A stretch of 64,000 nucleotides of DNA. It comes from Weissella confusa. GTDB lineage: Bacteria > Bacillota > Bacilli > Lactobacillales > Lactobacillaceae. The notes beneath the pieces were generated by a model that had not been told where the DNA came from, ran no database searches, and saw only the letters and a list, made by a program, of their open reading frames with translations. Both the position numbers and the translations under genes were made by a program. The stretch spans positions 124,001-188,000 of the forward strand of contig JACSZT010000003.1 in the NCBI GenBank assembly GCA_014332815.1. The letters are read 5' to 3'. This document shows, in pieces, positions 1 through 13,400 of the stretch; position 1 is the first letter of the stretch; each line of letters begins with the position of its first letter.

Positions 1-1218
1 ACACTAGCAGCACTTGAAGCAACTACTTGGGTTGCATCAGTTGTCTTTGATGCCAAGTTAGCAATGGCATTTGCTTGTGAGTGACTCTGGTTAGCTACAC
101 TGCCAATTGCCGTTGCAGCACTTGAGGCTGTCTTAGCATATGAACTTGCGTCCGATGCATCGGTTGTTGCTTGCGTAGCAGCCGAACTCGTCGTTGCCGT
201 TGCTGAGCTAGCAGTCTTAGCAGCATCGGATGTTGCCAATGAGGCGTAAATCGAGGCAGCTGACTCAGCAACTTGTGCCGTACTATGCAACGCATTTGCT
301 TCAGAAGCGGCGGCGCTGGCAGCTTGGGCAGCACTTTGAGCCACTGCACTTGCACTTGACGCAACACTAGCAGCACTGTCCGCAGCTGATGCGGCACTGG
401 CAGCCTGTGATGCAGCCGAAGCGACGGCAACATTAGCTAGCGACGTTGCTTCAGCAAACGCTGAGGTTGCAACCGCTGCGGCGCTTGAGGCAATCGCTGT
501 CTCGCTCGCAGCCACGGCAGCAGCACTTGTAGCGGCTGAGGCTGCGCTAGTTGCTTCACTCGCAGCACTGGCAGCCTTAGCAGCGTATGAATCAGCTTCA
601 GATTGATCACCAGCTTGGGCAGCGACCGGTGCACCTGATGCGGCTGAAGTTACTGAACCTGAATCAGTTTGTATTGTTGGTTCTGCCACGTAGGCCGCTG
701 CAATCGGCGTTACAACGTTTGCGTCTTGCGTTTGCGTCACGACTTGATCCACAGATTGTGGTGTCATCGTTTCTGCAGTTGCGCGGTCATAAGCCGTCTG
801 TGCGGTTACCATTGCGACACTACCAATCAAACCACCCAAGGCGGCTAGCATTGATGCCAAAGCACCAGCAATCAAACCACGCTTCTTAACATCTGTTCCG
901 TCAGTTGGCTCACTTGTTTCCGTTGGCTCGACCGATACATTAATCGGCGTCGCACGGATGATCTTCTCATCAGCCTTAGTGCCAGCTTCGTACGGCAAAG
1001 CATTTGCTCCGCTAGACGTTGGCACCGGTCTGCAAAACCGCCATCGCGGGTTCGATTCCCGTCACTACCTCTAAAGAAAAGACCCAATCGGAAGTGTCGC
1101 TCCGATTGGGTCTTTTCTTTTTGTCGTGAAATTAAAACAAGCTCCCGAGGGATCAATTTGAAATCTCGAGAGCTTGTTTTTTATTGTTTACTTATCGTCG
1201 TTCTTCTTGCGCTTGATT
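1..1218 (-). CDS. Ser/Ala-rich surface protein, C-terminal part (5' end outside window)
   Basis: The reading frame uses minus-strand codons starting at positions equal to 2 modulo 3 and stays open through 1-1020, continuing into 1218-1188 (stop TAA 1190-1188). The product is a long, low-complexity Ala/Ser/Thr stretch. It is followed by a Pro/Glu/Thr segment, a hydrophobic segment (GLIAGALASMLAALGGLIG) and a basic tail KRKKNDDK. This tail is the kind found on sortase-anchored proteins, but I see no LPXTG directly before the hydrophobic segment. Serine-rich cell-wall adhesin is an inference from composition. The N-terminus lies beyond the window edge. Two terminator hairpins follow the stop. 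Confidence 0.75.
1079..1119. terminator. Rho-independent terminator hairpin after tRNA-Cys
   Basis: A long inverted repeat (AAGACCCAATCGG ... CCGATTGGGTCTT) is followed by a T run on the plus strand. It lies a few bases after the tRNA-Cys 3' end and is intact because it falls within one block. Confidence 0.85.
1136..1180. terminator. Terminator hairpin after the Ser/Ala-rich surface gene
   Basis: An inverted repeat (ACAAGCTC ... GAGCTTGT) is flanked by A and T runs just downstream of the surface-protein stop at 1188. It can serve both converging units. Confidence 0.7.
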
Positions 1219-1332
1219 ATAATACGGGGCTGGTTTTTCTTTTCAGTGATAGAAAACAGAAGTAAAGTAGTTAAATTTTTGTCCATATCGCGTGAGCAAA
1301 TTTCTTGACATCTCTGAAAGTTCCTTATTGAA

Positions 1333-1361
1333 TTGCAAGATGTTCACATTTCGCCTATAAT
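1333..1361 (+). promoter_or_regulatory. Promoter of tRNA-Cys
   Basis: A -35 TTGCAA (1333-1338) and a perfect -10 TATAAT (1356-1361) are spaced 17 bp apart, 34 bp before the tRNA 5' end at 1396. The whole element lies inside one block. Confidence 0.85.
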
Positions 1362-1416
1362 ATGTATTCGTGGTATAAAACTTTAAATATATTTTGGTAG
1401 TGTAGCCAAGTGGTAT

Positions 1417-4400
1417 TCATCAATCACTTCTGGACCAACAATCGTGGCACCAACCGTAAGTGCCGTCATTCCTGCAATTATCCAAGCAGGCTTTTTCTTG
1501 GCGTGATCATCCGCCTTTGCAAATTCGTTTTTATTCATTGTTCCCGCCTCAATAGTCACTCAAATTTTTGTGTATACTAAAATCCTAAGAATTTCGATAC
1601 TTTCCCTACTTTGAACAAATTCCGAGTCAACTTTGTCTTGAGTAACAACGTGTTTGTGATTCCCATCGTTCGCATCAGTGACATCACTGATTGCTGCCGC
1701 TTCGGCTGAGCGCGAATCAAATAAAATGTTTCCAATCTTCGTTAGACCAGAAGCATTCTTCTTCGCTTTAACCGATGAGCGCGGTTCATTATTACCCGTC
1801 TCAACTTGAATTATTCCCGCTGGTGCCTCAGTATTATATCTAGCCATATTAAGGTTAAATTTAATCGTCCAATTGCCTCGCATATCAACTTGCTTATTAA
1901 ATGCTAATCCACCTTTTTCGCCTGATGCATTTCCAGCTGTCAAGGTAGTGAAAACAGCTCGGGTAGAACCGCCGTACGACCCAATACCATTCGTGGCACC
2001 ATTAGAAGTAGAATAGTCCCCTGCATTATTAAACGTGACATCTCCCATGTCAGTATTGTTATATAAATCAAATCCCCAAAACGTTGCGTTCTTAATGCCA
2101 TCTATACCCAATCCTCCACCAGTTGCACCTTGTGTTCCGATTTCTGTTGGCGTAACAGGCGCAAGCAGCATACCAAGTGAATCCCCGGCTCCTCTGGGAC
2201 TAGTTAAGCACTTCGCACTAGTCATATCTGACCCTGTATTTTGAGCACCCAAAAGGGATGTTGCGGCCACTACGTTGTTACCACTTGTTTTCCCCTCGTA
2301 ATCAAATACCGCCGAATCGTCATCGGCGCTGGCAGCTAACAATTTACCCGTGCCATCAGTTTCACGGAACCCAACTGCGTGTTGTCCATCATTGTTCGAA
2401 AGCAGGCCCAGTTGAGAAAATTGACCGCCGTCTGAAGCCTTAAACCCCAACGACATAATTTCATTCGTGCTCGTGATATCAAAAACTCTTGTTGCTGTAT
2501 ACGTTCCATTCGTTGTAATTTTCAAAGTACCTTTTCCACTACTTGGATCGTACGTATAAGCTGCAGTAACAGGAACTTCGATATTCGGGTCCGTATTTGA
2601 ATCTCCAGAGATCGCAGGGGCATCAAAAGTGTGTGCTGTACTAGTTGGGGCCGTATCCCCCCCAGACTTAACAATTTGCAACGTATCTCCCGAATTCGTC
2701 GAAATTTTAGTGGCATCTTTAATAACATTGCCTGCTGTATCTTTATAATTAATCGTAGTTTCACCAGTTGGCAAAAACAAATCAAAATTAGTTACCGTAA
2801 CGTCATAATTGGTACCAGCTGTTCCCAATTCAACTGAAGGCACAGTTGAAATAACCTTACCGTTCTGGTCAACAAAGACCGTCGTCAGCTTGGAATTTTT
2901 GGCATATTGCAGATTAATAACATTATCAGCATCTGTATTTGATACAGTTAATGACGTCGTACCTGCGGCTGTTCCATATGTCGAACTTAAGTATGTGTAT
3001 GCAGCTGGCGTCAATTGGACGTAAACCGTCTTATCAGATGATCCAAATGTCGCAGATGACAGGTCAGCACCCAGCTTAGTCGTAAGCCCTGAATCCGAAT
3101 AAACGCCCGATACCGCACCGGTATATCCAACCTTCGTTGCAGCTTCCAAGGCCGCTGTATACTCAGAATAATCAGCCGCATCCGTACCCTTTTGCCCAAA
3201 TCTGTATCCAAAACAGTTCCATCACTAGCGGTAATCTTCGCCGTAAAGCCATCCGGCACCTTAATCGTGTTCGCTGAATAAGCCCCGTCCGTGACACCAG
3301 TCAAAGACGTTGCCGAACCACTAATAGCTGTTGAAAGCGCCGTCTTTCCGGCGTCTCAACCCATCTGGTTGTGTGTAGCTGATAGTTGCTGTTTGCCGGC
3401 ATAATCCGTGAACGTATTCTGGTTAACAACATCCGTTGATCCATCTGGGTACGTTGTGGTCATGTTAACTGCCTTTTGGGCGTATGCGACCGTGAAACTT
3501 GGCACGGCTAGCGCTCCGGCACTAGTCATATTGAAGGCACCAACAATCGTGTATGTGCCATCGCCATTGTCCTTGTAGTACATTGACTTCGTTAACGTTT
3601 GCGCATCGTTCACAGCCTTCAATGCATCTTGCACTGATTGATCACTTGCAACAACACCAGCATCTTGTGGTGCATCTTCATAAGCAACCGTGTGTGCAAT
3701 GTTATCGGCACCAAAACTACCCGCAGCAATTGATGTTGCCTTGTTATTATCAACGAACGACACCTTGCCGTCTTGTTGCTTGATGCTTTGTTGTGTCTTA
3801 GCATCAGCCAACCAGCCAGCAATATCTGTGTCGGTTGAGTTGTCAACCGCAATTGCCTCAAGTTGCGTAATGTCACTCTGAATTTGCGCAATGTTGTTGT
3901 TGATTGAATCAATATTCGCTTGGACATGCTTCTTTTGCGCATCCAATACAGCAGCGTTGTAGGCCGATAATGCGGTTTGATAATCAGCCGAGGCCAAGTT
4001 TGAAGCTGCGCGAGTCTGGGCACTCAACAAATCGTCATCTGCAATCTTTTGTGCTGACGCAGCCGCTGCACTGTTTTGATCAGTACCAACTACAAGGTTG
4101 TTGGCATCCGCCATCGACATCGTGTCACTATTTAAACTTTCAAGAGCCGCTTGGGCTTGTGAGAGCGCCGTTTGCGCATTCGTCAAATCATCAACAGTCG
4201 CTTGCGCAGCCTTAGCATCTTCCAAAGCCTTTTGTGCTTCAGCTAACGCGGTTGAGATTGTTGTATTACCTGAGTAATCCTTAGCCAATTGCTCCAATGC
4301 GGCCACGTCATCTGCAATCGTGTTCGTGGCTGTCGTATTGTCACTCGTGACCGCAGTTGCAGCAGACGTTGCGGCTTCCTTAGCCCCCAATTGTTGTTGG

Positions 4401-7400
4401 ATTGCTGCCTTTGCTGCCGCTTGATCGTCAGCAAGCACCTTTGCAGCTTCAGCCTTCGCAGCTGTGACTGCATTATTAGCAGTAACCAACATGTTTTGCA
4501 CGTCCTTACCGGCAGCATTAACGGCCGTTTGTTGCGCAATAACTGCTTGCACTGACGTCAAATCTGGCACTTCTTGCGCAGCAACTTCTGCTGGCGTTGT
4601 TGCGTCTTGAGAGTCCGTCATTGCTTCGGCCAACGTCTCCAATTGCGCGTTTGCCGTTGCTAATTGTGACTGGGCGTCAGTCAAAGCAGCTTGAATATCC
4701 GCATCCCCAGGATTATCATCGAGCAATTGTTGAATGGCATCAATGTTAGATTGAATCGTCTTAGCATTCGCATCAGCATCATTGATGTCGTCATTGATTT
4801 GCGCAATGTTATCCGTAACTTGCGTCAATTTATCACCAATTGCGGTTTCCGCAGCTGATTTTGCAGCTGCCAAATTAGCGTCAGCCTTCTTTTGCGCATC
4901 GGCCAAATCCGTTGTTGATTGTGTCGTTGCATCAGTAATTTTACTTGCAGCGGCTGTCGCAGCATCACACGCTGCTTGCACAGTAGTTGTGGCCGTTGTG
5001 GCTGTGTTTTCCAAAGCCGTCACTGCTGCCACTGTAGTTGCAGCATCAATCGCCGCTTGGGCATCCTTGATTGCTGTTTGTTGCGTCGTTGCTGTCGCTA
5101 ATTGTGACTTGGCATCATCCAACAAAGCAGCAATCTTAGTGTTTTCTGGATTATCAGCTGCAATTTGCGTCAGCTGCCTCGTGTCACCAGGGTTGTTATC
5201 AGCCAACGTTTGAATCGTGGCGATATCCTTTGTGATTTGGTCAATTTGATCTTGAATAGCTGCAATGTTGCTATCCACTGTGGTTGTTGCTGCCTCTTGG
5301 GCGGCCTTCAAATCGGCAGCTGCCAACGTCTTCGCGTCAGCCAAATCTTGGTCGGCGGTTGTTTGCGCTGTACCTCCAGTCGTCACGTCTTGCGCTGACT
5401 GTGTGCCAGCCGCTTCAGCATTAGCTTGATCCTCGGCTGCTACCGTCGTTACTGCTGCCACAGCCGCTGGCGTTGTCGTATTAGCGATTGCTTCCTTTTG
5501 AGTGTTTGCATCAGTCAAAGCTGCGTTAGCGTTATCCAATTGCTTCTGCGCATCAGTCAATGCATCCGAAATTCTTGTTTGTTGCGTAAGTGCATCAGCC
5601 AACTTATCCGCAATTTCTTGATCATCTGGATTATTGTCTGCAAGTGTTTGCAACGTTGCGACGTCGGTTGCGATTTGCGCGACAGAGTCGTTAATGGCAT
5701 TGATGTTGTCTTGAATAGCATCCTTGGCAGCCTCTTGAGCGGCCTTCAAATTGGCATCATTCTTAGCTTGACCAGCTTGCGCATTGGTCAAGTTGTCCGC
5801 AGATTGTGATTGTGCAGTCGTCACATCCGTACTTACAGCATCAGCTGCTGCCTTGGCTGCGTCCTCATCCTTTTGACCTTGCGTTGTCAAAGCATCAACG
5901 CCCGCTACCGTCGTTGCGGCATCCACGGCCTTCAATTGTGCTTCGGCATCCGTCAAAGCATTATTGGCAACTTTCAATTGTGCCTCGGCATCCGTCAAAG
6001 CATTGTCAGCAATTGTCTTTTGACTCTCAGCGTTCGTCAAAGCATCTGCAATCGCCGTATCACCAGGATTCTTTTCAACCAAATCTTGTAGTGATTCGAT
6101 TGTATCTGCAATCGCTGCTTGGTCCTTTTTGATTTGGTCAATGTTTGCTTGAATGTCCGTCTTGGCTCCTTGAATGTCAGTGATATCTTCAGCAATGGCC
6201 GTCTCGGCAGCTGTCTTGGCATCGGCCAAATTGTTCGCAGCCTTATCCGTTGCCGTATCTAATTGCTTTTGCGCATCTGTCACAGCCTTATCAGCTGCAG
6301 CTTGATCGGCTTGGGCGGCATCAGTAATTGTCGTCACATCTGCCAACGTCTTTGCATCATCAACTATTTGTGTTTGCACGTCAGCAATTGTCGTTTGATC
6401 AGCAATCGCATCCTTGGCCGCTTCAGCAGCTTCTTTTTGTGCTTGGGCATCGGCCAATTGTGCTTCAGCATCCTTCAACTTGTCAGCAATCGTTGTGTTG
6501 TCTGGGTTATCAGTCGCAATTTGCTTCAGGTCATTAACATTGCTTTGAATACTATCGATATTCCCTTCCAATGCCTTAATGTCATCTTGAATATCACCAA
6601 TTTGATCTTCAATTGTTGAAATTGTTGAATCAACCGCCTTTTGCGCAGTCGCTTGGTCAGCAGCCAAGTCGGAGGCTGCTGCCGTCTGAGCATCGGCCAA
6701 ATCATCCGCCGCTATCTTGGCATCTGTATCAGAAGTGTCCTTGGCAGTATCGGCAGCATCAATGGCTTCCGAAGCTGACGTGCCAGCATCCGTCGCTGCC
6801 TTTTCAGCCGCCGCTACTTCAGCTGGTGTCGTGGCACCTTCGATAGCTGCCTTTTGCTTTTCAGCCGTATCCAATGCCGTCTCAGCTGTTGTTAATTGGT
6901 TCTTAGCATCCGTCAGCTTGTCTGCAATATCTGAGTCATCCGGGTTCTTAGATGCGATAACCTTCTCAATCACCGTATCGCCTGGATTATCAGTTGCTGT
7001 TTGTTGCAAGTCATCAACAATCGTTTGGATATCGGCAATATCTGACGTGATATCGGCAATGTTTTGATCCAACGCCTTATCAGCTGCATCCTTGGCTTCA
7101 GTCAAGTTACTGTCAGACTTTGCTTGGGCGTCTGTCACATCTTGGTCAGCTACACCCCCTTGTTCGTCAGCCGTCTTTTGATCAGCTTGCGCGTTCTCCA
7201 AATCCTGAGCTGACTTTTCAGCGTCTGTTTGACCAGCATCAACCGCTGCCTGGACATCAGCCAGCGTCGTTGCGTTATCGGCATTGTTCTTTTGCGTTTC
7301 AGCATCGGCCAATTGTGTCTTAGCGTCCGTCAATTGTTGCTTGGCATCTTCCAACCCCGTTTCAGCTTCAGTCAATTGCTGTTGCGCATCCGCCAACTTA

Positions 7401-10400
7401 TCCTGAATCGTCTTATTATCAGGGTTATCCGCTGCAATTTGCGTCAATTCGGTAATATCGCTATTGATACCATCGATATTCTTTTGAATCGTCTCCAAGT
7501 CAGCATTAATCGCGTTCTTGGCGTTTGTTTGCGCGTCCGTCAAGTTTGCAGCTCCGGTTTGTGCAGCCGTTTGGTCAGTTGCCAAATCAGAAGCTGCCAA
7601 ATCCTTCGCATCGGCCAAATCTTGGTCAGCTTGGTCCTTGTTACCAGTCGTTGATGTTACGGCATTCGTCGCAATTTGCTCTTGCGCATCTACATCAGCT
7701 GGCGTTGTCGCACTATCAACAGCCTTCAAAGCATCTTGCGCTGCCGTTTGTCCATTTTCAATGACTGCCTTTTGATCAGTAGCCGTCGACAAAGCATCTT
7801 GGGCATCAGCCAATTGTTGCTTGGCATCGGCCAGCTTGTCAGCAATCGTTGTGTCGTTAGGATTATTAGTTGCAATATCCGTCAAGTCGGCAATATCATC
7901 ATTAATTCGATCAATGTTGTCGTTAATATCGCTAATCGCTTGATCAACTCACTTAACGTCATCGGTAATCGCATCAACGTTATCTTGCAATGACTCCTTG
8001 GCTGCCGTCTTTGCATCAGCCAAGTTCTTATCCGACTGCGTTTGGGCATCCGTGACATCCTTGTCAGCTGCGGCTTGGGCAGTATCACCCGCTGTCGCTG
8101 CTTCAGTCGCCTTATCTTGTGCAGCCGTCACTTCAGCCGGCGTATCCCCACCAGCGTCAACTTGATCCTGCACATCAGCCAATGTCTTGGCGTCATCAAC
8201 CGTGTTCAATTGGTTTTGCGCGTCAGTCAAAGCGTCCTGGGCGTCTGTCAATTGTTGTTGCGCATCCGCTAGCTTATCAGCAATATCTTGGTCGTTAGGA
8301 TTGTTGTCGGCGACCTCTTGCAATTGGTCAACGATATCTGTAATTCCCGTCGCAATTTGCTCCAATGCTGCAATATCGTCGGTAATCTTAGCGATGTCAT
8401 CATCGATGCTTGCCATTTGGTCAGTAATCGCTGCCGTCGCGTCCTCCTTGGCATCGGCCAAATTGCTATCTGATTGCGTTTGCGCATCCGTCAAATCACC
8501 TTGAGCCTTTGTCAAAGCATCCTCAGCCGCCTTTTCGTCAGCTACAGCCGCCTTACCAGCCGTATCAGCATCGCTAACAGCGTCTGTCGCAACTTGCTCT
8601 TGGGCAGCAATGTCAGCCAGCGTCGTTTGTGAGTCAATAGCATCCAATGCCTTTTGTGCATCATCTTTAGCCGTTTCAGCGGTCGTCAATTGCTCCTTGG
8701 CATCAGCCAACTTATCGGCAATCACCGTGTTATCAGGATTAACACCCGCCAACTTACCCGCAATCTCAGTATCAGCCGGATTCTTAGCGGCAATATCCGT
8801 CAATTCGGCAATGTCATCATTGATATCAGCGATTTGATCCTTGATATTGTCGATTGTGTTATCAACTGCCGTTTGCGCAGCTGCTTGGTCTTCAGCCAAA
8901 TCACCACTAGCTTGGGCCTTGGCGTCCGCCAAATCTTGACAGTTTTGGTCAGACTTCGTTTGGGCGTCCGTCACATCTTGCGCTGATGCTTCAGCTGCCT
9001 TAGTTGCTGTGTCACCATCAGTTGTTGCTTGATCACGAGCAGCTTCGACTTCAGCTGGCGTCGTTGCATTTTCGATAACCGACTTTTGACTCGTCGCATC
9101 AGTCAATGCATCTTGTGCCGTCTGCAATTGTTCCTTTTCTTGCGTCTTGGCAGCTTCAGCTTCATCCAATTGTGTTTGCGCATCATCCAACAATCCCGCA
9201 ATCTTCTCATCACCCGGATTCTTATCAGCTAGGTCTTGCAACGTCGCAATATCATCGGTGATGTTCTTGATGTTGTCATCGATTGTCGCGATGTTATCCG
9301 TAATCGTTGTCTCAGCCTGTTTCTTAGCATCAGCCCGGTCATCAATCGTCACCTCAGCTTGTGCCTTGGCATCTGCCAAATTATCAGCGCTTTGCTTTTG
9401 GGCATCTTCAACGTCAGTTTGCGCTTGGTTTTCATTCTCTTGCGCTTCAGAAACTTGATCAGCTGCGTCAGACACTACATCAGCAACATCAGCCAACGTC
9501 GTTTGATCCTTTACCTTATCCAAGTCAGCCTGTACCAACGTTGTTTGATCATCCAGCGCATCCATCGCTGCCTGGGCATCCGTCTTATCTTGCTGAGCCT
9601 GGGCCAATTGGTCCTTGGCATCAGCAAGCTTGTCGGCAATGTCCGTGTTCGTTGGATTATCCGTCGCAATTTGCTCCAACGCTTCGATGTCTTTGTTGAT
9701 AGCTGTGATATTGTCATCGATTGCCGTCAATCCTTCATTAATGGCATTGATATCATCTTGAATACCTGAAATTGTTTGGTTAACAACCGTCTTTGCTGCC
9801 GTTTGGTCAGCTAGCAAATCTGCGGCAGCAGCATCTTGTGCTTTCTTCAAATCAGTATCCGCTTGCGTGTTCGCACCATCGGTGCTCTTAGCAGCAGCAG
9901 TAGCGGCATCAACTTGATCTTGAACCTCGATACCTGCCGTCTTTGCCTTTTCTTCTGCTGCCGTCACTTCTGCAGGTGTCGTTGCATCAGCAATCTCCTG
10001 CAGTTGATCTTGCGCCGTCGTCAACGCCGTCTTTGCATCCGTCAAATCTTGTTGTGCCTTAGCCAAGTCATCTGCAATTTGCGTATCACCAGGGTTCTTA
10101 GCCACCAAATCCTTCAAGTCAGCGATACCATCAGGATTCTTAGACGCGATATCCGTCAATTGCGTGATGTCATCCGTAATCTTCGTGATGTTATCCGTAA
10201 TTGACGCGATGTCTTGGTTAATCGTGTTCGTTGCCGTTTCCTTAGCGTTGGCTAGATTTTCAGCATGCTTGTCTTGTGCATCGGCCAACGCAGTAGCAGC
10301 ATCCTTTTGGGCCGTGTCAGCAGTTACCAAATCTTGATCGGCGTTCGTTTGCGCTGTTGTTCCAGTTGCCTTATCAGTCGCTGCTTGGTCAACTAACTCT

Positions 10401-13400
10401 TGGACATCTGCTGTCGTTGTTTGCTTGTCGACATCAGCCAATTGCGTTTCCGCATCCGCCTTAGCCGCTTGGGCATCCTGCAACTGAGTCTTCGCATCAG
10501 CTAACTTTTGAGCAATTTCACTACAACGCTCTTGCGCATCCTTCAAATCTTGGGCAATTTGATCATTGGTTGGATTATCGGTCGCAATTTGCTCCAAATC
10601 AGCGATATCTTGCTCAATTTGCAAAATGTTATCACCAATCGTCACCAATTGTTCCGTAATCTGATCCGTGGCTGCCTTCTTAGCATCTGCCAAGTTCTCA
10701 GCACTCTTCGCTTGCGCATCCTGGTCAGCTGCCAAATCCTTGGCTGCTTGGGCCTGGGCATCAGCCAAATCGTTGTCCGCCGTCTTTTGTGCCGTCGCTG
10801 CGTTTGAAACTGCCTTATCAGCAATTGCTTCTTGAGCAGCCACATCAGCCAACGTTGTTTGACTATCAATCGCGTCCTTTGCATCTTGCGCTGCTGTTTG
10901 AGCGGCTTGTGCATCCGTCAATTGGTCTTGCGCATCTGACAGAGCATTTTCAGCTGTCGTCAATTGATTTTGTGCGTCCGCCAACTTATCCGCAATCTCA
11001 GTATCATCTGGATTCTTCGCTACCAAATCCTTCAAGTCCGTAATGTCCTTGTTGATAGCCACGATGTCATCCGTGATGTTGTCGATTGACGTATTGATGG
11101 CCGTCTTAGCTGCTGCTTTGGCCGCAATGTTATCCGCAATCGACTTGTCAGCTGCATCCTTAGCCGCCGCCAAGTTTTCGTCACTCTTCGTTTGCGCATC
11201 CTTGACGTCCTGATCAGCCGTCGTCTTGGCCGTGTCGGCCGTCGCTTCTGCTGTTTCGGCCGTTGACTGTGCTGTTGCTACATCAGCCGGAATCTTGGCA
11301 TCGTTAACGGCTGCCTCGGCCACATCAGCTAGCGTTTCAGCTGATGCGACATCGGCTGCTTGTTGTTTAGCATCCGCCAACTTGTTTTCAGTTGTTGTTT
11401 GCTGTGCCTTCGCATCAGCCAACAAATCGGCAATCAACGTATCATCTGGATTCTTCGCTGCAATATCCGTCAACGTTGCGACATCATCCGTGATGTTTGC
11501 CAATGAGGCTTCGAAGGTTGCAATATCAGCCGTGATGTCTGAGATATTTTGCTGAATTTGCTTAATATCATCAGCCAAACTCGTATCAGCAGCTGCCTTA
11601 GCTGCCGCCAAGTTTTCGTTGCTTTGCGTTTGGGCACTCTTAACGTCGTTATATGCTTGCGTCTCAGCCGTTGTTGCATCCGTTTGATCAGATGTTGCCT
11701 CGTCAACAAGTTCATTTGATAGCGTTGTTTGCTTATCAGCTGAGGCAACCAAATCAGCAACATCTGCCAACGTTTCAGCTGACGCAATTTGGTTAGCCGT
11801 GTTTTGCACGTCAGCCAATGATTGATTAGACTCACTCAATTGCGTCTTAGCATCCGCCAACAAGTCGGCAATCGTGTTATTACCAGGGTTCTTGTCAGCC
11901 AAGTCTTGCGCAATTTCCGTATCGTTTGGATTATCCGTCACAAGTTGTTGCAACTGACGAATATCCTCGTCAATGCCGGCAATGTTTTGGTTGATTGATG
12001 CAATGATCTTGTCAGCATTCGTCGTCGCCTTATCTTGCGCGTCCGTCAATTGCTTGGTTGACTCAGCTTGCGCCTTATCAACATCATCTTGCGCTTGCGT
12101 TGCATCCCCTTGGGCGTCGGCCAAATCTTTGTCAGCCGTTTCCTTATCGACACCAGCCGATGCATCATCATGGCTCAATGCATTGTTGATATCTGTGATA
12201 TCAGCCAATGTTGTCGCCTTGGTAATCGCATCCTTTTGCGCTTCAGCATCTGACAATGAGCTGTTTGCATCAGCCAATTGTTGTTGTGCATCAGCCAACT
12301 TGTCACCAGCCTTGTCCAATTGGTTTTGGGCATTCGTCAACGCAGCGCCGATTTCTGAATCACCTGGGTTCTTCGCAGCAATGTCTGACAAGCGGTCAAC
12401 GATACGTTGTGTCTCATCCACATCATCTTGGATAGCTGCGATATCATCCGTCAAATCTTGCTTAGCAGCTGACTTTGCAGCGGCCAAATTCTCGGCAGCC
12501 TTTATCGCATCAGCAATCGCGTTATTCAAGTTATCAGCAGACTTCGCACCAGCATTTTGCAAGTCAGTATCGGCAGCTTGACGAGCAGCTTCAGCAGCAG
12601 CCACGTCAGCATCCCCTGCAGCCGTCTTTTCATCAACTTGCGCCAGCGTCTTCGCATCATCAACCGTTGCCAATTGATCCTTGGCATCAGCCAATGCCGA
12701 CACCAGAGCGTCCTTATCAGCTTGTGCATCCTTATAACGGCCTTGTGCTTCAGTCAATTGCTTATTGGCATCGGCCAACAAATCGGCAATCTTCGTGCTG
12801 TTTGGATTATCCGCAGCAATCTTTGACAACGCTGCAATATCATCCTTAATTTGCTCGATGTCTTCTTGAATAGCAGCCAAATTAGCATCAGCTTGCTTAC
12901 TTTCATCATCAACACGGTCCAATTGTTGTTGGATTGCATCCTTGGCTGCTTCCTTAGCATCCGCCAAGTCATCCGCTGCCGTCGTCTTAGCATTCGCCAA
13001 ATCTTGGTCAGCTTGCTTACGGTCAACATCGGCAGCCGTTGTCTTATCAGCAATGTCATCGGTCAAATCAGAAACTTCAGCCAAAGTTGTGGCTTGATCA
13101 TCATTGATCGCCTTAGCATCATCAGCTGTCTTAGCTTGGTTAACATCAATCAATTGATCAACAATCGTGTCCTTGGCATCCTTTGCGTCAGCCAATTGTT
13201 GCTTAGCATCATCCAATGCCTGTTGAACCTCAGGCGTGTTTGGATGATCCTTCGCCCATTGCGTCAACTCATCGATATCCTTCTGAATTTGCTTGTGAGC
13301 TGGCGTTTCCGCTGTCTCAATTGCTACCAGCTGAGCACGAGCATCTTCAAGGGCTGATTGCACCTTGTTCAATTGATCCTTGGCTTCAGACTTGGCATTG

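Larger units (their letters stand above)
1021..1416 (+). tRNA. tRNA-Cys (GCA), split across a block junction
   Basis: The 5' part is 1396-1416 and the 3' part is 1021-1070. Joining 1416 to 1021 gives a complete 71-nt cloverleaf: the acceptor GGTAGTG pairs with CACTACC, the D arm is rebuilt across the join, the anticodon loop is CTGCAAA, and a normal T arm follows. The exact fit is one of the clearest proofs of the 198-bp block rule. Neither half would be called alone. Confidence 0.95.

Noticed and set aside
872-1156. 94-aa minus-strand ORF spanning the tRNA-Cys region
   Set aside because: It crosses the block junction at 1020, reads antisense through the 3' half of the tRNA and a terminator, and is out of frame with the surface gene.
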